Origin: Thalassotalea profundi
GTDB lineage: Bacteria > Pseudomonadota > Gammaproteobacteria > Enterobacterales > Alteromonadaceae
Length of the DNA stretch: 64,000 bases
Assembly (NCBI RefSeq): GCF_014653195.1
Contig: NZ_BNAH01000001.1
Span: forward strand, 62,001-126,000
Direction of reading: 5' to 3'
A program made the translations under genes and the position numbers. Each line of letters starts with the position of its first letter. Position 1 is the stretch's first letter. The notes under the pieces were generated by a model. The model did not search any database and was not told the DNA's origin. It saw nothing but the letters and a program-made list of their open reading frames with translations. Of the stretch, positions 46,511-56,265 are shown piece after piece.

Positions 46511-47038
46511 TTAATCAGCTAATTCAGCTAAACACATTTCTTCGTAAACTTGTTTAACCCATTTATCAACGCGCTCTTCGGTTAATTCTGGCTGACGGTC
46601 TTCATCTATACATAAGCCAATAAAGGTATTTTCATCAATTAGGCCTTTAGATGCTTCAAATTCATAGCCTTCAGTTGGCCAGTTACCCACTAAAATAGCA
46701 CCTTTAGATTCAACTATATCGCGTAATGGAGCCATAGCATCACAAAAATATTCTGCATAATCTTCTTGGTCACCTAAGCCAAATATAGCCACTAATTTAT
46801 CGGTAAAATCAATTTCTTCTAATTCAGGAAGAAAGTCATCCCAGTCACATTGATTTTCACCGTAGTACCATGTTGGAATACCTAAGATAATGAGATCAAA
46901 TTCAGCGATCTCTTCTTTAGTGCTTTTAGCAATATCTTTTACATCAACTAGTTTTTTACCCAACTTCTTTTGGATCATTTTACTAACTGCTTCAGTATTA
47001 CCCGTATCACTACCGAAAAATAAACCTACAATTGCCAT
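46511..47038 (-). CDS. fldA: Flavodoxin FldA
   Basis: FMN electron carrier of 175 residues, cytoplasmic. It has the phosphate loop GLFFGSDTGNTEAV, the ILGIPTWYYGE loop with aromatic residues that stack on FMN, and the FGLGDQEDYAEYFCDA long-chain insertion. In E. coli it feeds electrons to radical SAM enzymes and to methionine synthase; HemW in this window is a possible client. It follows ybfE by 23 bases. Confidence 0.97.
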   Translation of the reverse strand: MAIVGLFFGSDTGNTEAVSKMIQKKLGKKLVDVKDIAKSTKEEIAEFDLIILGIPTWYYGENQCDWDDFLPELEEIDFTDKLVAIFGLGDQEDYAEYFCDAMAPLRDIVESKGAILVGNWPTEGYEFEASKGLIDENTFIGLCIDEDRQPELTEERVDKWVKQVYEEMCLAELAD

Positions 47039-47061
47039 TGAATTACCTTTTATATCTAAAT

Positions 47062-47343
47062 TTAATCTTGTTGCTTTGCTAGTGCTTCGACTATCAATGC
47101 TTCAATTAGCTCACTTCGGTTTACACCTTTATTATTAGCTAATTGCTCTAACTGTTCGATTACGCTTTGATGAATTTTAAACTCAACACGTTTTAAGCCA
47201 TTGCTTTTGTCACGCTTAACTTGGTTGCGTTTATTGATTTTTATCTGCACGCTCCGAGAATAAGGGTTGGTTTTCGGACGGCCAGGACGTTTGTCGTCAC
47301 TGAATAAATCAATAGTGGTGATATCTGCGTCTTGCTTTGCCAT
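47062..47343 (-). CDS. ybfE: YbfE, ribbon-helix-helix-like protein
   Basis: A 93-residue basic protein (ITTIDLFSDDKRPGRPKTNP, then KRVEFKIHQSVIEQLEQLANNKGVNRSELIEAL), with a C-terminal ribbon-helix-helix fold. E. coli YbfE is called LexA-regulated; no LexA box (CTGT-N8-ACAG) is seen upstream here, where it lies 4 bases after the DUF2788 gene. Function is unknown. Confidence 0.93.
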   Translation of the reverse strand: MAKQDADITTIDLFSDDKRPGRPKTNPYSRSVQIKINKRNQVKRDKSNGLKRVEFKIHQSVIEQLEQLANNKGVNRSELIEALIVEALAKQQD

Positions 47344-47347
47344 TTTA

Positions 47348-47569
47348 TTAACCTACGCCTTGGCTTTCCCAAATAAATTGGATAACACCTTTAGCGATAA
47401 AACCAGCACAGCCAAGAAAAAGCACTAAATATACAACTAAGCGGCCTTTTTTAGGCACATTATTTTTTGTCATGACATCATGTATTGATAAGCCAATGAA
47501 AATAAAGATAAAAGCAAAAAATAAATCGAGCCCAATGGCTTCAATCGTAACAAAATATTCTGCAAGCAT
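47348..47569 (-). CDS. DUF2788 small membrane protein
   Basis: A 73-residue protein with two hydrophobic helices and a polar hinge MTKNNVPKKGR, as in DUF2788. It leads the DUF2788-ybfE-fldA operon. Function is unknown. Confidence 0.88.
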   Translation of the reverse strand: MLAEYFVTIEAIGLDLFFAFIFIFIGLSIHDVMTKNNVPKKGRLVVYLVLFLGCAGFIAKGVIQFIWESQGVG

Positions 47570-47720
47570 AACTCACCCTATAAAATTCACGCGCACTATA
47601 GCATAAGCGTGACTTTAAGCACATATCTTTTCTAATAATAAGGTTGCATATGCAACATAAATGCGAGGGAGATGTGATTTTATTGATAGATATCAAATTT
47701 TATAATCATTTATTTATATT

Positions 47721-48494
47721 TTATTGGGTATTTTTAGCAAGAAAATCGAGCACAATTTTATTGAAAATTGTAGTTTTCTCAGCATGTAACCAATGGCCTG
47801 CACCTTGAATTATCTTAGCTGAACTCGTTGGAAATAATTTTATAATAGTTTGTCTGTGTTCAGGTAAAATATAATTGGAATCACCGCCCTTTATAAATAG
47901 GGTAGGGCCTGAAAATTGTGCTTCTCCTTGATAACCCATCATGATTTGTGGGTAGCAATTGTTAATATAGTCGAGATTACATTTAAAGTGCCAATTATTA
48001 CCGTCCGATATTAAATTTCTTAATAAAAATTGCCTAACGCCTATTTCTTTCACATAAGGCGAGAGCTGATTATCAGCGTCTTTACGTGATGAAATACTGG
48101 GTAAGTCTATTGCTTTTAGGCCTTCCAAAATTTTTTGATGATGTGCAGGGTATTGTACAGGTGATATATCGGCAATAATTAATTGTGAAACTCTTTCTGG
48201 AAACTCTAAAGCAACTTGCATGGCAATTTTTCCGCCCATTGAGTGGCCCAGTAGTATACATTTATTAATATTGAGATGGTTAAGCAACGCGATTATATCT
48301 TGTGCTAATTCAGCGTAATCCATAGTGTTTTTTTGAAATGAATTACCATGATTTCGAACATCCACACTGGTCACACAATAATTATCTTTCAGGCCTTTGG
48401 TAACCATGTTTAAGTTTTCTAAACTGCCTAAAAGCCCATGAATTAATATGATGTTCTCACCTGAGCCTTGTTGGTTGTAATTTAAAATTGTCAT
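47721..48494 (-). CDS. ybfF: YbfF alpha/beta hydrolase
   Basis: A 257-residue esterase. Oxyanion residues in LIHGLLGS, nucleophile Ser in GHSMGG, Asp in SDGNNWH or GGDSNYI, and His in GAGHWLHAEKT. E. coli YbfF hydrolyses acyl-CoA and other esters in vitro. It is divergent from seqA across 199 bases, the standard arrangement. Confidence 0.93.
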   Translation of the reverse strand: MTILNYNQQGSGENIILIHGLLGSLENLNMVTKGLKDNYCVTSVDVRNHGNSFQKNTMDYAELAQDIIALLNHLNINKCILLGHSMGGKIAMQVALEFPERVSQLIIADISPVQYPAHHQKILEGLKAIDLPSISSRKDADNQLSPYVKEIGVRQFLLRNLISDGNNWHFKCNLDYINNCYPQIMMGYQGEAQFSGPTLFIKGGDSNYILPEHRQTIIKLFPTSSAKIIQGAGHWLHAEKTTIFNKIVLDFLAKNTQ

Positions 48495-48693
48495 AATAGT
48501 TCACTGAAAATAACGATAAGTTATTGTCCTTGTTTTTGTTTTATGATGCAAAATGAAAATACAGATCTATTGTTTTTTTAGTTGAATATAGGTGAAATCT
48601 AGTGATTGATGCGAATCAAGGCTAGAGACTTGCTCTTAAGGTAAGTATAATTATCTCAGATTAACCGAATATTTTTAATTATTTAGGCTTTTA

Positions 48694-49248
48694 ATGAAAA
48701 ACATTGAAGTAGATGAAGAGTTGTACCAATACATAGTAACAAATACGCAAGAAATTGGTGAAAGTGCCTCCTCAATTTTAAGAAGATTACTTAAACTTAA
48801 TGATAATAATATCGATAAAGTGACATTAAACGAGCAACTTGCAGAAAAAGACATAGTCAATAATGTTCAAGTGAATCAGCAATCTGAATCAACACAAGCC
48901 ACTGTATCAATTAATTCACTATTCGATGTTATCAATAAAGAAGAATTAGCCATGCAACGTGGTGCTGTTGGCCGTTTTTTAATTATTTTAGCAGCATTAC
49001 ATCGTGTTCACCAAAGCCAGTTTAGTAAAGTATGTGAGATCAGAGGACGAGATCGTTTATATTTTGCGACAAGTGAAACTGAACTTGAGCAAAGTGGCAG
49101 TAGCACTAAGCCTAGACAAATACCCGATAGTAACTTTTGGGTTATTACTAATTCTAACACCACACGTAAAAAAATGATGTTAACAGAAGTAGCCAAAGAA
49201 ATGGGCTATACAGGCAAAGATATTGAAGCAATAAGAGATTTATTATAA
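48694..49248 (+). CDS. seqA: Negative regulator of replication initiation SeqA
   Basis: Binds hemimethylated GATC sites and sequesters new origins. The 184-residue protein has an N-terminal oligomerisation domain ([32 protein letters not shown], residues 2-33) and a C-terminal DNA-binding domain ([19 protein letters not shown], then [18 protein letters not shown]). SeqA occurs with Dam methylase, so this organism probably has Dam. It is 12 bases upstream of pgm. TATAAT at 48646-48651 is a plausible -10. Confidence 0.96.
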   Translation: MKNIEVDEELYQYIVTNTQEIGESASSILRRLLKLNDNNIDKVTLNEQLAEKDIVNNVQVNQQSESTQATVSINSLFDVINKEELAMQRGAVGRFLIILAALHRVHQSQFSKVCEIRGRDRLYFATSETELEQSGSSTKPRQIPDSNFWVITNSNTTRKKMMLTEVAKEMGYTGKDIEAIRDLL

Positions 49249-49260
49249 AAAGGATAAACC

Positions 49261-50916
49261 ATGTCAGTGCACCCTTATGCAGGAAAACCCGTACGACCAG
49301 AAGATAGAGTTAACTTAGGACGTTTAGTGAGTGACTACTTTCTAAAAACACCTAACGTCAATATTAATGAGCAAAAGGTGACTTTTGGCACTTCAGGTCA
49401 CCGTGGCAATGCTAATTTAAATAGCTTTAATCAGCAACACATCGCTGCTATTTGCCAGGCGGTTGCAGAATATCGCACAGCACAAGGTTATAAAGGTCCT
49501 CTTTATTTAGGTAAAGATACCCATGCGTTATCTGAACCTGCATTTGCAACAGCACTTTCGGTGCTTATTGGAAATAATGTTCCTGTTGTTATTCAATCTG
49601 ATCAAGGCTATACCCCAACACCTGTTATTTCACGATTGATCATTGTTCATAATAAATCACAGGGCAAAAATAAAAATCAAGCAGATGGTTTAATAATTAC
49701 CCCTTCTCATAATCCACCAACTGATGGCGGAATAAAGTATAACCCGCCTCATGGTGGGCCTGCTGAAGGGGAGGTTACCAAGCTTATTGAACAACGTGCT
49801 AATGACATTATTGCTGGCAATATGGTTGAGTTACAATCAGTGGAGTTTGATGATGCCTTAACGTCAACGTTATTATCCAAAGAAGATTTTATAGAGTTTT
49901 ATACTGAACAACTTGAGCAAGTAATTGATTTAAAATCTATTAGCCAAAAATACATTCGAATTGGTGTTGACCCTTTAGGCGGTTCCGGCATTGATTACTG
50001 GCCTGAAATTGCCAAGCGCTACAATTTAAATTTAACCATCGTAAATCCGGTAGTTGATAGTAGTTTTGCCTTTATGCCGCTGGATAAAGACGGCAAAATC
50101 CGTATGGATTGTTCATCTCCTTACGCAATGGCGGGCTTAATTGCTATGAAAGATGATTTTGACGTTGCTGTAGGCAATGATCCTGATTTTGACCGTCATG
50201 GTATTGTTACTAAATCGGGCGGGTTAATGAATCCTAATCATTTTCTAGCGGTTGCTATTCATTATTTAATGACACATCGGGATTGGGCAACTACTTGTAA
50301 AATAGGCAAAACTTTAGTTTCAAGTAGCTTAATTGATCGTGTAGCTAAATTAATTAACCGACCGCTATCTGAAGTTCCTGTAGGCTTTAAATGGTTTGTT
50401 GATGGTTTGCATACAGGTGAATATGCTTTTGGTGGCGAAGAAAGCGCAGGTGCTTCATTTTTAGCAAAAGATGGTAGCTGTTGGACTACAGATAAAGACG
50501 GTTTTATCATGGCATTATTGGCCGCTGAAATTTTAGCGGTTACAGGAAAAGATCCCTATCAATATTATTTAGCGCTAGTTGGACAATTAGGTAAAGCCTG
50601 TTATGGGCGTGTAGAAGCAGTTGCATCGTTTGAACAAAAGCAAATTTTAACGTCTTTATCGCCAGATATGGTAACGTCTGATACGTTAGCGGGCGAGAAA
50701 ATCAATCAAGTCTTATCTCATGCACCAGGTAATGGTGCCGCTATTGGTGGATTAAAAATTGTCACAGATAACGGCTGGTTTGCTGCTCGTCCATCAGGCA
50801 CAGAAGATATTTATAAAATTTACGCAGAAAGCTTTATCGATGAAGCGCATTTACAGCAAATTATTACCGATGCACAAATGCTAGTGAATACGGTTTTTAA
50901 AAACGCAGGCTTGTAA
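49261..50916 (+). CDS. pgm: Phosphoglucomutase Pgm
   Basis: Interconverts glucose 1- and 6-phosphate. The 551-residue protein has the phospho-Ser loop TPSHNPPTDGGIKYNPPHGG, metal-binding VGNDPDFDRHG, sugar-binding FGGEESAGASF, and phosphate-binding RPSGTEDIYKIYAES. It matches the alpha-D-glucose-specific form of Enterobacteria. Co-transcribed with seqA, as in E. coli. Confidence 0.97.
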   Translation: MSVHPYAGKPVRPEDRVNLGRLVSDYFLKTPNVNINEQKVTFGTSGHRGNANLNSFNQQHIAAICQAVAEYRTAQGYKGPLYLGKDTHALSEPAFATALSVLIGNNVPVVIQSDQGYTPTPVISRLIIVHNKSQGKNKNQADGLIITPSHNPPTDGGIKYNPPHGGPAEGEVTKLIEQRANDIIAGNMVELQSVEFDDALTSTLLSKEDFIEFYTEQLEQVIDLKSISQKYIRIGVDPLGGSGIDYWPEIAKRYNLNLTIVNPVVDSSFAFMPLDKDGKIRMDCSSPYAMAGLIAMKDDFDVAVGNDPDFDRHGIVTKSGGLMNPNHFLAVAIHYLMTHRDWATTCKIGKTLVSSSLIDRVAKLINRPLSEVPVGFKWFVDGLHTGEYAFGGEESAGASFLAKDGSCWTTDKDGFIMALLAAEILAVTGKDPYQYYLALVGQLGKACYGRVEAVASFEQKQILTSLSPDMVTSDTLAGEKINQVLSHAPGNGAAIGGLKIVTDNGWFAARPSGTEDIYKIYAESFIDEAHLQQIITDAQMLVNTVFKNAGL

Positions 50917-50921
50917 TCGCT

Positions 50922-50995
50922 AATGTTGTAGGTTGGGTGAACCCATCAGAATATGTTAAAATATTTTGTCGGTATAAACACCGACCTACAATATT
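50922..50995. repeat. Short palindromic intergenic element with imperfect terminal repeats
   Basis: About 74 bases between pgm and astE. The ends match in opposite directions (AATGTTGTAGGTTGGGTG at 50922-50939 against AATATTGTAGGTCGGTG read backward from 50995), with inner hairpins GGGT-GA-ACCC (50935-50944) and GTCGGT-ATAAAC-ACCGAC (50968-50985). The form suggests a REP- or MITE-like element that may also terminate pgm. Confidence 0.6.
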
Positions 50996-51083
50996 TATTT
51001 CCCCCGAAAGAGTAATTTTATCCCCTAAAAGGCCTTAAATTTAATACAATATAACTATCATCAATGATTATCATGAAAGTTAT

Positions 51084-52160
51084 ATGGAATTATTACCTGA
51101 GCAATTACAAAAAGAATTAATCCTTAATGGCGACTTTTTAGCGCTAACTCGTCAATTTCCTGAAAAATTTGGTACCAGTTTTAGTTTTCAAATTACTAAT
51201 AACCAACAAAAAATTAATGTTAAAGTCCTAGAAACTGGTTTGATTTGCTTTGAGCCTGTAGAACAAATTACATGCCGAGACATTGTGCTTTCTAGTGGTG
51301 TTCACGGCAATGAAACTGCACCCATTGAAATTTGTGCCGACTTAATAAAACAACTTCTTTTAGGAAAACTGTACTTAGCTGAGCGTGTATTATTTATTTT
51401 TGGTAACCCTGTGTCGATGAATATTGCTAAACGTTTTGTTGAAGAAAATATGAATCGATTATTTTCTGGAGGTCACTCCCAAGATCAAGGGCAAGGTGCA
51501 GGTTTAATCAATAAAGAACGTATCAGAGCTAAACTGTTAGAAGATACAGTGCGTAGTTTTTATCTTGAGGGAAGTAAATTAAGTACTGCTAGAACACGCT
51601 GCCATTATGACTTACACACCGCTATACGTGGCTCTAAGAATGACAAGTTCGCAGTGTATCCATTTCGCCATGGTAAGCCTTGGAAAAAAGAACAACTATC
51701 TTTCATGCAGGCTTGCGGTGTAGATACCATTTTACTCTCTCATTCGCCTACTACAACATTTAGCTATTTTTCTTCGAATGAATTCGATGCCGATGCTTTC
51801 ACCGTTGAACTGGGTAAAGTCATGCCGTTTGGTGAAAATGATATGACTAAATTTACTCAAGTTAAAGCTACATTAACAGCATTGATATCGGGTGAACACT
51901 TGCAGTTAAAACCTTTTGATGAAGCTGATTTCCATATTTATGAAATTCATCAAATTATTAATAGAACGCAGGAAAATTTTCAATTGAATTTTGCTGATGA
52001 TGTTGAGAACTTTACTGATTTTCCTAAGGGAAGTGTTATAGCTATGGACGGTGAAAAGGAAGTAATTACTCAAGTTGAAGGTGAAGCGATAATTTTCCCC
52101 AATGCTAATGTAGCTATAGGACAAAGAGCATTACTTACCGTTATCCCCGCTAAAATTTAA
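51084..52160 (+). CDS. astE: Succinylglutamate desuccinylase AstE
   Basis: Last step of the AST arginine-degradation pathway, splitting succinylglutamate. The 358-residue zinc carboxypeptidase-fold protein has SSGVHGNETAPIE (zinc His and Glu), NPVSMNIAKRFVEENMNRLF, HYDLHTAIR with the third zinc His, and catalytic Glu in FTVELGKV. Other ast genes are not in this window. A sequence like half a Fur box (ATGATTATCAT, 51064-51074) lies just upstream. Confidence 0.92.
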   Translation: MELLPEQLQKELILNGDFLALTRQFPEKFGTSFSFQITNNQQKINVKVLETGLICFEPVEQITCRDIVLSSGVHGNETAPIEICADLIKQLLLGKLYLAERVLFIFGNPVSMNIAKRFVEENMNRLFSGGHSQDQGQGAGLINKERIRAKLLEDTVRSFYLEGSKLSTARTRCHYDLHTAIRGSKNDKFAVYPFRHGKPWKKEQLSFMQACGVDTILLSHSPTTTFSYFSSNEFDADAFTVELGKVMPFGENDMTKFTQVKATLTALISGEHLQLKPFDEADFHIYEIHQIINRTQENFQLNFADDVENFTDFPKGSVIAMDGEKEVITQVEGEAIIFPNANVAIGQRALLTVIPAKI

Positions 52161-52186
52161 TCAACTTAATATCTGCCTTCTTCATC

Positions 52187-52222
52187 TGTAAACTTTTATG
52201 CTCATTATCATAAAAGTTTACA
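52187..52222. repeat. Inverted repeat after astE
   Basis: Perfect 14-bp arms TGTAAACTTTTATG (52187-52200) and CATAAAAGTTTACA (52209-52222), 8-base loop, no T-run. It may be a terminator without a U-tract or a regulatory palindrome upstream of the dehydrogenase operon. Confidence 0.5.
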
Positions 52223-52254
52223 TCAACTGTGCTTGGAGAAAACTTGTTTTTCAG

Positions 52255-52270
52255 TTTACGTAAAGGTAAA
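52255..52270. promoter_or_regulatory. LiuR-like operator upstream of the branched-chain dehydrogenase operon
   Basis: TTTACGTAAAGGTAAA differs at one place from a perfect TTTACGT-N2-ACGTAAA palindrome. From memory, this is close to the site proposed for LiuR, a MerR-type regulator of branched-chain amino-acid breakdown in gammaproteobacteria. It lies 168 bases before the chosen E1 alpha start, with poor -35 and -10 hexamers around it. Confidence 0.45.
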
Positions 52271-52437
52271 GTGCTGGCATTCAAATTATTCAACATCATA
52301 TAAGAAACCACTTTAATCATTACCTTAGTATTTTAGTTAAATGCGATAGTTTATATATAGCTCATTTAAGCAACTATACTGAAAGTGTATTAAAAACAGT
52401 TTCACCTTGCATGCAAGGATTACAACAAGAGAAGGCT

Positions 52438-53622
52438 ATGAACACTGAAATTTATAAAGAAAGTCAGGTGGTGCATACCCCAACTTTCATTGATGGTCAT
52501 TCAGTAGAAATCCCCATCCTCAAAATATTAAAAGAAGACGGTACCGTATATTCGGGTGCTGAATTACCGGAAATTGATCAAGTAAAAGCAACGAAAGTTT
52601 ATAAAGCATTAGCATTTCATCGTGTGCTTGATGAACGTATGGTTGCTGCTCAGCGTCAAGGTCGTGTAAGTTTTTACATGGCGGCTCTTGGTGAAGAAGC
52701 GGCAAGTGTTGGTGGTGCAGCAGGCCTTGAAGATCAAGATATGATCATGGCGCAATATCGTGAGCAGGGGGCTTTAATTTATCGTGGCTTTTCTCTTGAA
52801 AACTTAATGAATCAAATGTTTTCAAATGAAAAGGACTTAGGTAAAGGACGTCAAATGCCAATTCACTATGGATCAAGTGAATTAAATTACATGACAATAT
52901 CATCACCATTAGGTACACAAATACCACAAGCAGCAGGATATGCTTATGGGCAAAAGTTACAAGGTAAAGATGCCGTAACTATTTGTTATTTTGGTGAGGG
53001 AGCAGCGTCTGAAGGTGATTTTCACGCGGGCTTAAATATGGCGGCTGTTCATCGCGCACCTGTTATCTTTTTCTGTCGAAATAATGGTTATGCTATTTCA
53101 ACGCCTTCTGATGAACAATATGTGGGTAATGGTATTGCCTCACGTGGCGTTGGTTATGGTATTAAAACAATACGTATAGACGGTAATGATATTTTAGCTG
53201 TACTTAAAGCCACGCAAACTGCGCGTAGCTATGCACTTGCCGAACAAAAACCTGTCATTATTGAAGCTATGTCTTATCGCTTAGGTGCCCATTCTACCTC
53301 TGATGATCCATCTGGTTATCGGACAAAAGAAGAAGAAGAAAAATGGCATATGCATGATCCTATTCTTCGAATGAAAAACTGGATGTTGGCACAAAAGTGG
53401 TGGGATGAAACGCAAGAAACTGAACTATATGAGAAATTGCGAGAGCAAGTGCTTGCTGCGGTTAAAGTAGCAGAAAAAATTGACAAGCCACCTGTAGAAG
53501 ATTTGGTTACTGATGTTTACGACCAAGTGCCAGCGCATTTGCAAAAACAATTAGATGAATTAAAAGTACATATTAAAAAATACCCTGAAGCATACCCTTT
53601 TACAGCAGGGAGAATTAAATAA
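52438..53622 (+). CDS. 2-oxoacid dehydrogenase E1 alpha subunit (branched-chain type)
   Basis: Decarboxylates branched-chain 2-oxoacids with ThDP. The 394-residue protein has the ThDP motif [29 protein letters not shown], and [12 protein letters not shown], typical of BCKDH E1 alpha (BkdA1). An ATG at 52411 would add nine residues; MNTEIY at 52438 is preferred because AGAG lies six bases upstream. The stop overlaps the next ATG by one base (TAATG), which couples the two subunits. Confidence 0.93.
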   Translation: MNTEIYKESQVVHTPTFIDGHSVEIPILKILKEDGTVYSGAELPEIDQVKATKVYKALAFHRVLDERMVAAQRQGRVSFYMAALGEEAASVGGAAGLEDQDMIMAQYREQGALIYRGFSLENLMNQMFSNEKDLGKGRQMPIHYGSSELNYMTISSPLGTQIPQAAGYAYGQKLQGKDAVTICYFGEGAASEGDFHAGLNMAAVHRAPVIFFCRNNGYAISTPSDEQYVGNGIASRGVGYGIKTIRIDGNDILAVLKATQTARSYALAEQKPVIIEAMSYRLGAHSTSDDPSGYRTKEEEEKWHMHDPILRMKNWMLAQKWWDETQETELYEKLREQVLAAVKVAEKIDKPPVEDLVTDVYDQVPAHLQKQLDELKVHIKKYPEAYPFTAGRIK

Positions 53623-54599
53623 TGGCACAAATGAATTTATTACAAGCAATAAATAATGCACTCGATATTGTAATGGCTGAAAATGATAGTGCATTATGCT
53701 TTGGTGAAGATGTTGGACATTTTGGTGGTGTATTTCGTGCAACTAGTGGTTTACAAGAGAAGTATGGTAAAGCACGCTGTTTTAATACTCCATTAGTTGA
53801 GCAAGGGATTATTGGTTTTGCTAACGGTTTAGCTGCCCAAGGATCTACTCCTATTGCAGAAATACAGTTTGCCGATTATATATTTCCAGCATTTGACCAA
53901 ATAGTGAATGAATCTGCTAAATTTAGATATCGTAGCGGTAATGAATTTAATGTGGGTAAATTAACTATTCGTACCCCTTACGGTGGTGGAATTGCTGGCG
54001 GTTTATATCATAGCCAATCACCAGAAGCTTACTTTGCGCATACCCCAGGCTTAAAAATAGTGGTTCCACGTAATCCTTACCAAGCAAAAGGTTTATTATT
54101 AGCATCGATTCGTGACGATAATCCAGTAGTGTTTTTTGAACCTAAGCGTTTGTATAGAGCATCGGTAGGTGAAGTGCCAGTAGAAGATTATCAATTACCT
54201 TTAGGTAAAGCCGATATTATGCAAACAGGCACTGATATCACTTTACTTGCTTGGGGCGCTCAACTTGAAATCGTTGAAAAAGCAGCAGATAAAGCATCTG
54301 CAGATGGTATTTCATGTGAAATTATTGATTTACGTACTATTTTACCTTGGGATGTAGACACGGTTGCCAATTCAGTACGTAAAACAGGACGTTTATTAGT
54401 GAGTCAAGAAGCGCCATTAACCGCTGGTTTCGCCAGTGAAATAGCCGCTACTATTCAACAGGAATGTTTTTTACATTTAGAGTCGCCAATAGAACGCGTA
54501 TGTGGTTTTGATACCCCATACCCACTTTCGTTAGAAAAAGAATATGTGGCTGATCATTTAAAAATATATGAAGCGATAAAACGCAGTATAAATTACTAG
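53622..54599 (+). CDS. 2-oxoacid dehydrogenase E1 beta subunit
   Basis: The 325-residue partner of E1 alpha; E1 is an alpha2-beta2 tetramer. Signatures: [56 protein letters not shown] and a C-terminal domain with [12 protein letters not shown]. The 10-base gap to the E2 gene points to one transcript. Confidence 0.95.
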   Translation: MAQMNLLQAINNALDIVMAENDSALCFGEDVGHFGGVFRATSGLQEKYGKARCFNTPLVEQGIIGFANGLAAQGSTPIAEIQFADYIFPAFDQIVNESAKFRYRSGNEFNVGKLTIRTPYGGGIAGGLYHSQSPEAYFAHTPGLKIVVPRNPYQAKGLLLASIRDDNPVVFFEPKRLYRASVGEVPVEDYQLPLGKADIMQTGTDITLLAWGAQLEIVEKAADKASADGISCEIIDLRTILPWDVDTVANSVRKTGRLLVSQEAPLTAGFASEIAATIQQECFLHLESPIERVCGFDTPYPLSLEKEYVADHLKIYEAIKRSINY

Positions 54600-54609
54600 G
54601 AATTTAAAC

Positions 54610-56178
54610 ATGAGCATTGATTTTATATTACCAGATATTGGTGAAGGTATCGTTGAATGTGAACTGGTTGAATGGCTGGTTAATGAAGGTGATATTATTG
54701 CTGAAGATCAACCGGTGGCTGATGTAATGACTGATAAAGCATTAGTACAAATTCCTGCAATGCATTCAGGAGTGGTTGATAAACTTTATTATGCTAAAGG
54801 TGATATTGCTAAAGTACATCAACCTTTATTTGCTATGACACCTGCAGATAGTTCATCTAATAATGCTAACGTAGAAGTTGCTAAAGAAGTATCTAAAAAC
54901 GTTAATGGAAATACTAGTTCTGAAACTATTATTGAAGATTTTATTTTGCCTGATATCGGTGAAGGTATTGTTGAATGTGAAGTCGTTGAATGGTTAGTCG
55001 CAGAAGGTGACATTATTGAAGAAGACCAACCTGTTGCTGATGTAATGACTGATAAGGCATTAGTACAAATTCCAGCGATGTATTCAGGCAAAGTGGTTAA
55101 GTTACATTATGCCAAAGGTGAAATAGCAAAGGTGCATGCACCTTTGTTTGCACTTGAACGTGTCGGTGTTTCAGGTAGTGGCGTTCAAGATAAAAAAGCG
55201 GTAAGTGAAACACAGAACCATTCAGCTTCTACTCAATCTATAGCCAAAGCACCTGTATGTTCACAAGGCTCTGTAAATAAAGCCGTTAATCCCCAAACTA
55301 ACGCTAAAGCCCTTGCTAGTCCCGCAGTAAGACGAGTTGCACGTGAAATGAATGTGAATATTCATCAAGTACCGGGTAGTGGCAAGAAAGGTCGCGTATA
55401 CAAAGATGATGTAGTGGCATTCTCCAATGGTAATACTCAAGTGTCTGTTGAAACTAATAAAACGGCAATTGGTGGCAAACGAATTGAAGCTATTCGCGGC
55501 GTTAAAGCAGCTATGGCAAAAGCCATGGTTAATTCAGTATCAACTATTCCTCACTTTACTTATTGTGAAGAAATAGACATGACTAAATTAATTAAATTGC
55601 GTCTTGAGCTTAAAGAAATTTATGCTAAACAAGATATTAAATTAACCATGATGCCATTCTTCATGAAAGCTATGTCATTAGCGTTAAAAGAGTTCCCGAT
55701 TGTTAATTCACAAGTCAATGACGATTGTACTGAATTGACTTATTTTGATGATCATAATATTGGCATGGCAGTAGATTCAAAAGTAGGTTTATTGGTGCCT
55801 AACATCAAACAGGTACAAATAAAATCAATTTTAGATTTAGCGAAAGATATTACGCAATTAACCAATGATGCACGATCTGGTCGTGTAGCAAGCGCTGATT
55901 TAAAAGGTGGCACTATTTCAATATCGAATATTGGCGCAATTGGCGGCACGGTTGCAACACCGATTATCAACAAACCAGAAGCGGCTATTGTGGCATTGGG
56001 TAAATTGCAAACCCTACCGCGCTTTAACGATAAAGGAGAGGTAGAAGCTCGTTCTATCATGCAAGTGAGTTGGTCTGGTGATCATAGAATTATTGATGGC
56101 GGCACAATTGCTCGCTTTAGTAACTTATGGAAATCGTTCTTAGAAGAGCCGACTAATATGCTTGTACATATGTCATAA
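54610..56178 (+). CDS. 2-oxoacid dehydrogenase E2 acyltransferase with two lipoyl domains
   Basis: Dihydrolipoyl acyltransferase of 522 residues that passes the acyl group to CoA. It has two very similar lipoyl domains (lipoyl Lys43 and Lys149, both in DVMTDKALVQIPA), an E1/E3-binding domain (about 236-272, ASPAVRRVAREMNV, GRVYKDDV) and the CoA-acyltransferase domain with SGDHRIIDGG. No E3 (lipoamide dehydrogenase) gene follows; it must be encoded elsewhere. Branched-chain E2s usually have one lipoyl domain. A terminator follows. Confidence 0.94.
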   Translation: MSIDFILPDIGEGIVECELVEWLVNEGDIIAEDQPVADVMTDKALVQIPAMHSGVVDKLYYAKGDIAKVHQPLFAMTPADSSSNNANVEVAKEVSKNVNGNTSSETIIEDFILPDIGEGIVECEVVEWLVAEGDIIEEDQPVADVMTDKALVQIPAMYSGKVVKLHYAKGEIAKVHAPLFALERVGVSGSGVQDKKAVSETQNHSASTQSIAKAPVCSQGSVNKAVNPQTNAKALASPAVRRVAREMNVNIHQVPGSGKKGRVYKDDVVAFSNGNTQVSVETNKTAIGGKRIEAIRGVKAAMAKAMVNSVSTIPHFTYCEEIDMTKLIKLRLELKEIYAKQDIKLTMMPFFMKAMSLALKEFPIVNSQVNDDCTELTYFDDHNIGMAVDSKVGLLVPNIKQVQIKSILDLAKDITQLTNDARSGRVASADLKGGTISISNIGAIGGTVATPIINKPEAAIVALGKLQTLPRFNDKGEVEARSIMQVSWSGDHRIIDGGTIARFSNLWKSFLEEPTNMLVHMS

Positions 56179-56209
56179 TTATCAGTTTATATTTTAATCG
56201 TGATTTAAG

Positions 56210-56230
56210 ACCTGCTACGGCAGGTTTTTT
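56210..56230 (+). terminator. Terminator of the branched-chain dehydrogenase operon
   Basis: ACCTGC (56210-56215), TACG loop, GCAGGT (56220-56225), then TTTTTT. Confidence 0.9.
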
Positions 56231-56265
56231 ATGTTCAACTTATTGCACATTTTATATCTGGAAAT

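Noticed and set aside
47344..47720. LexA box before DUF2788-ybfE
   Set aside because: ybfE is LexA-regulated in E. coli, but no CTGT-N8-ACAG is present in this stretch.
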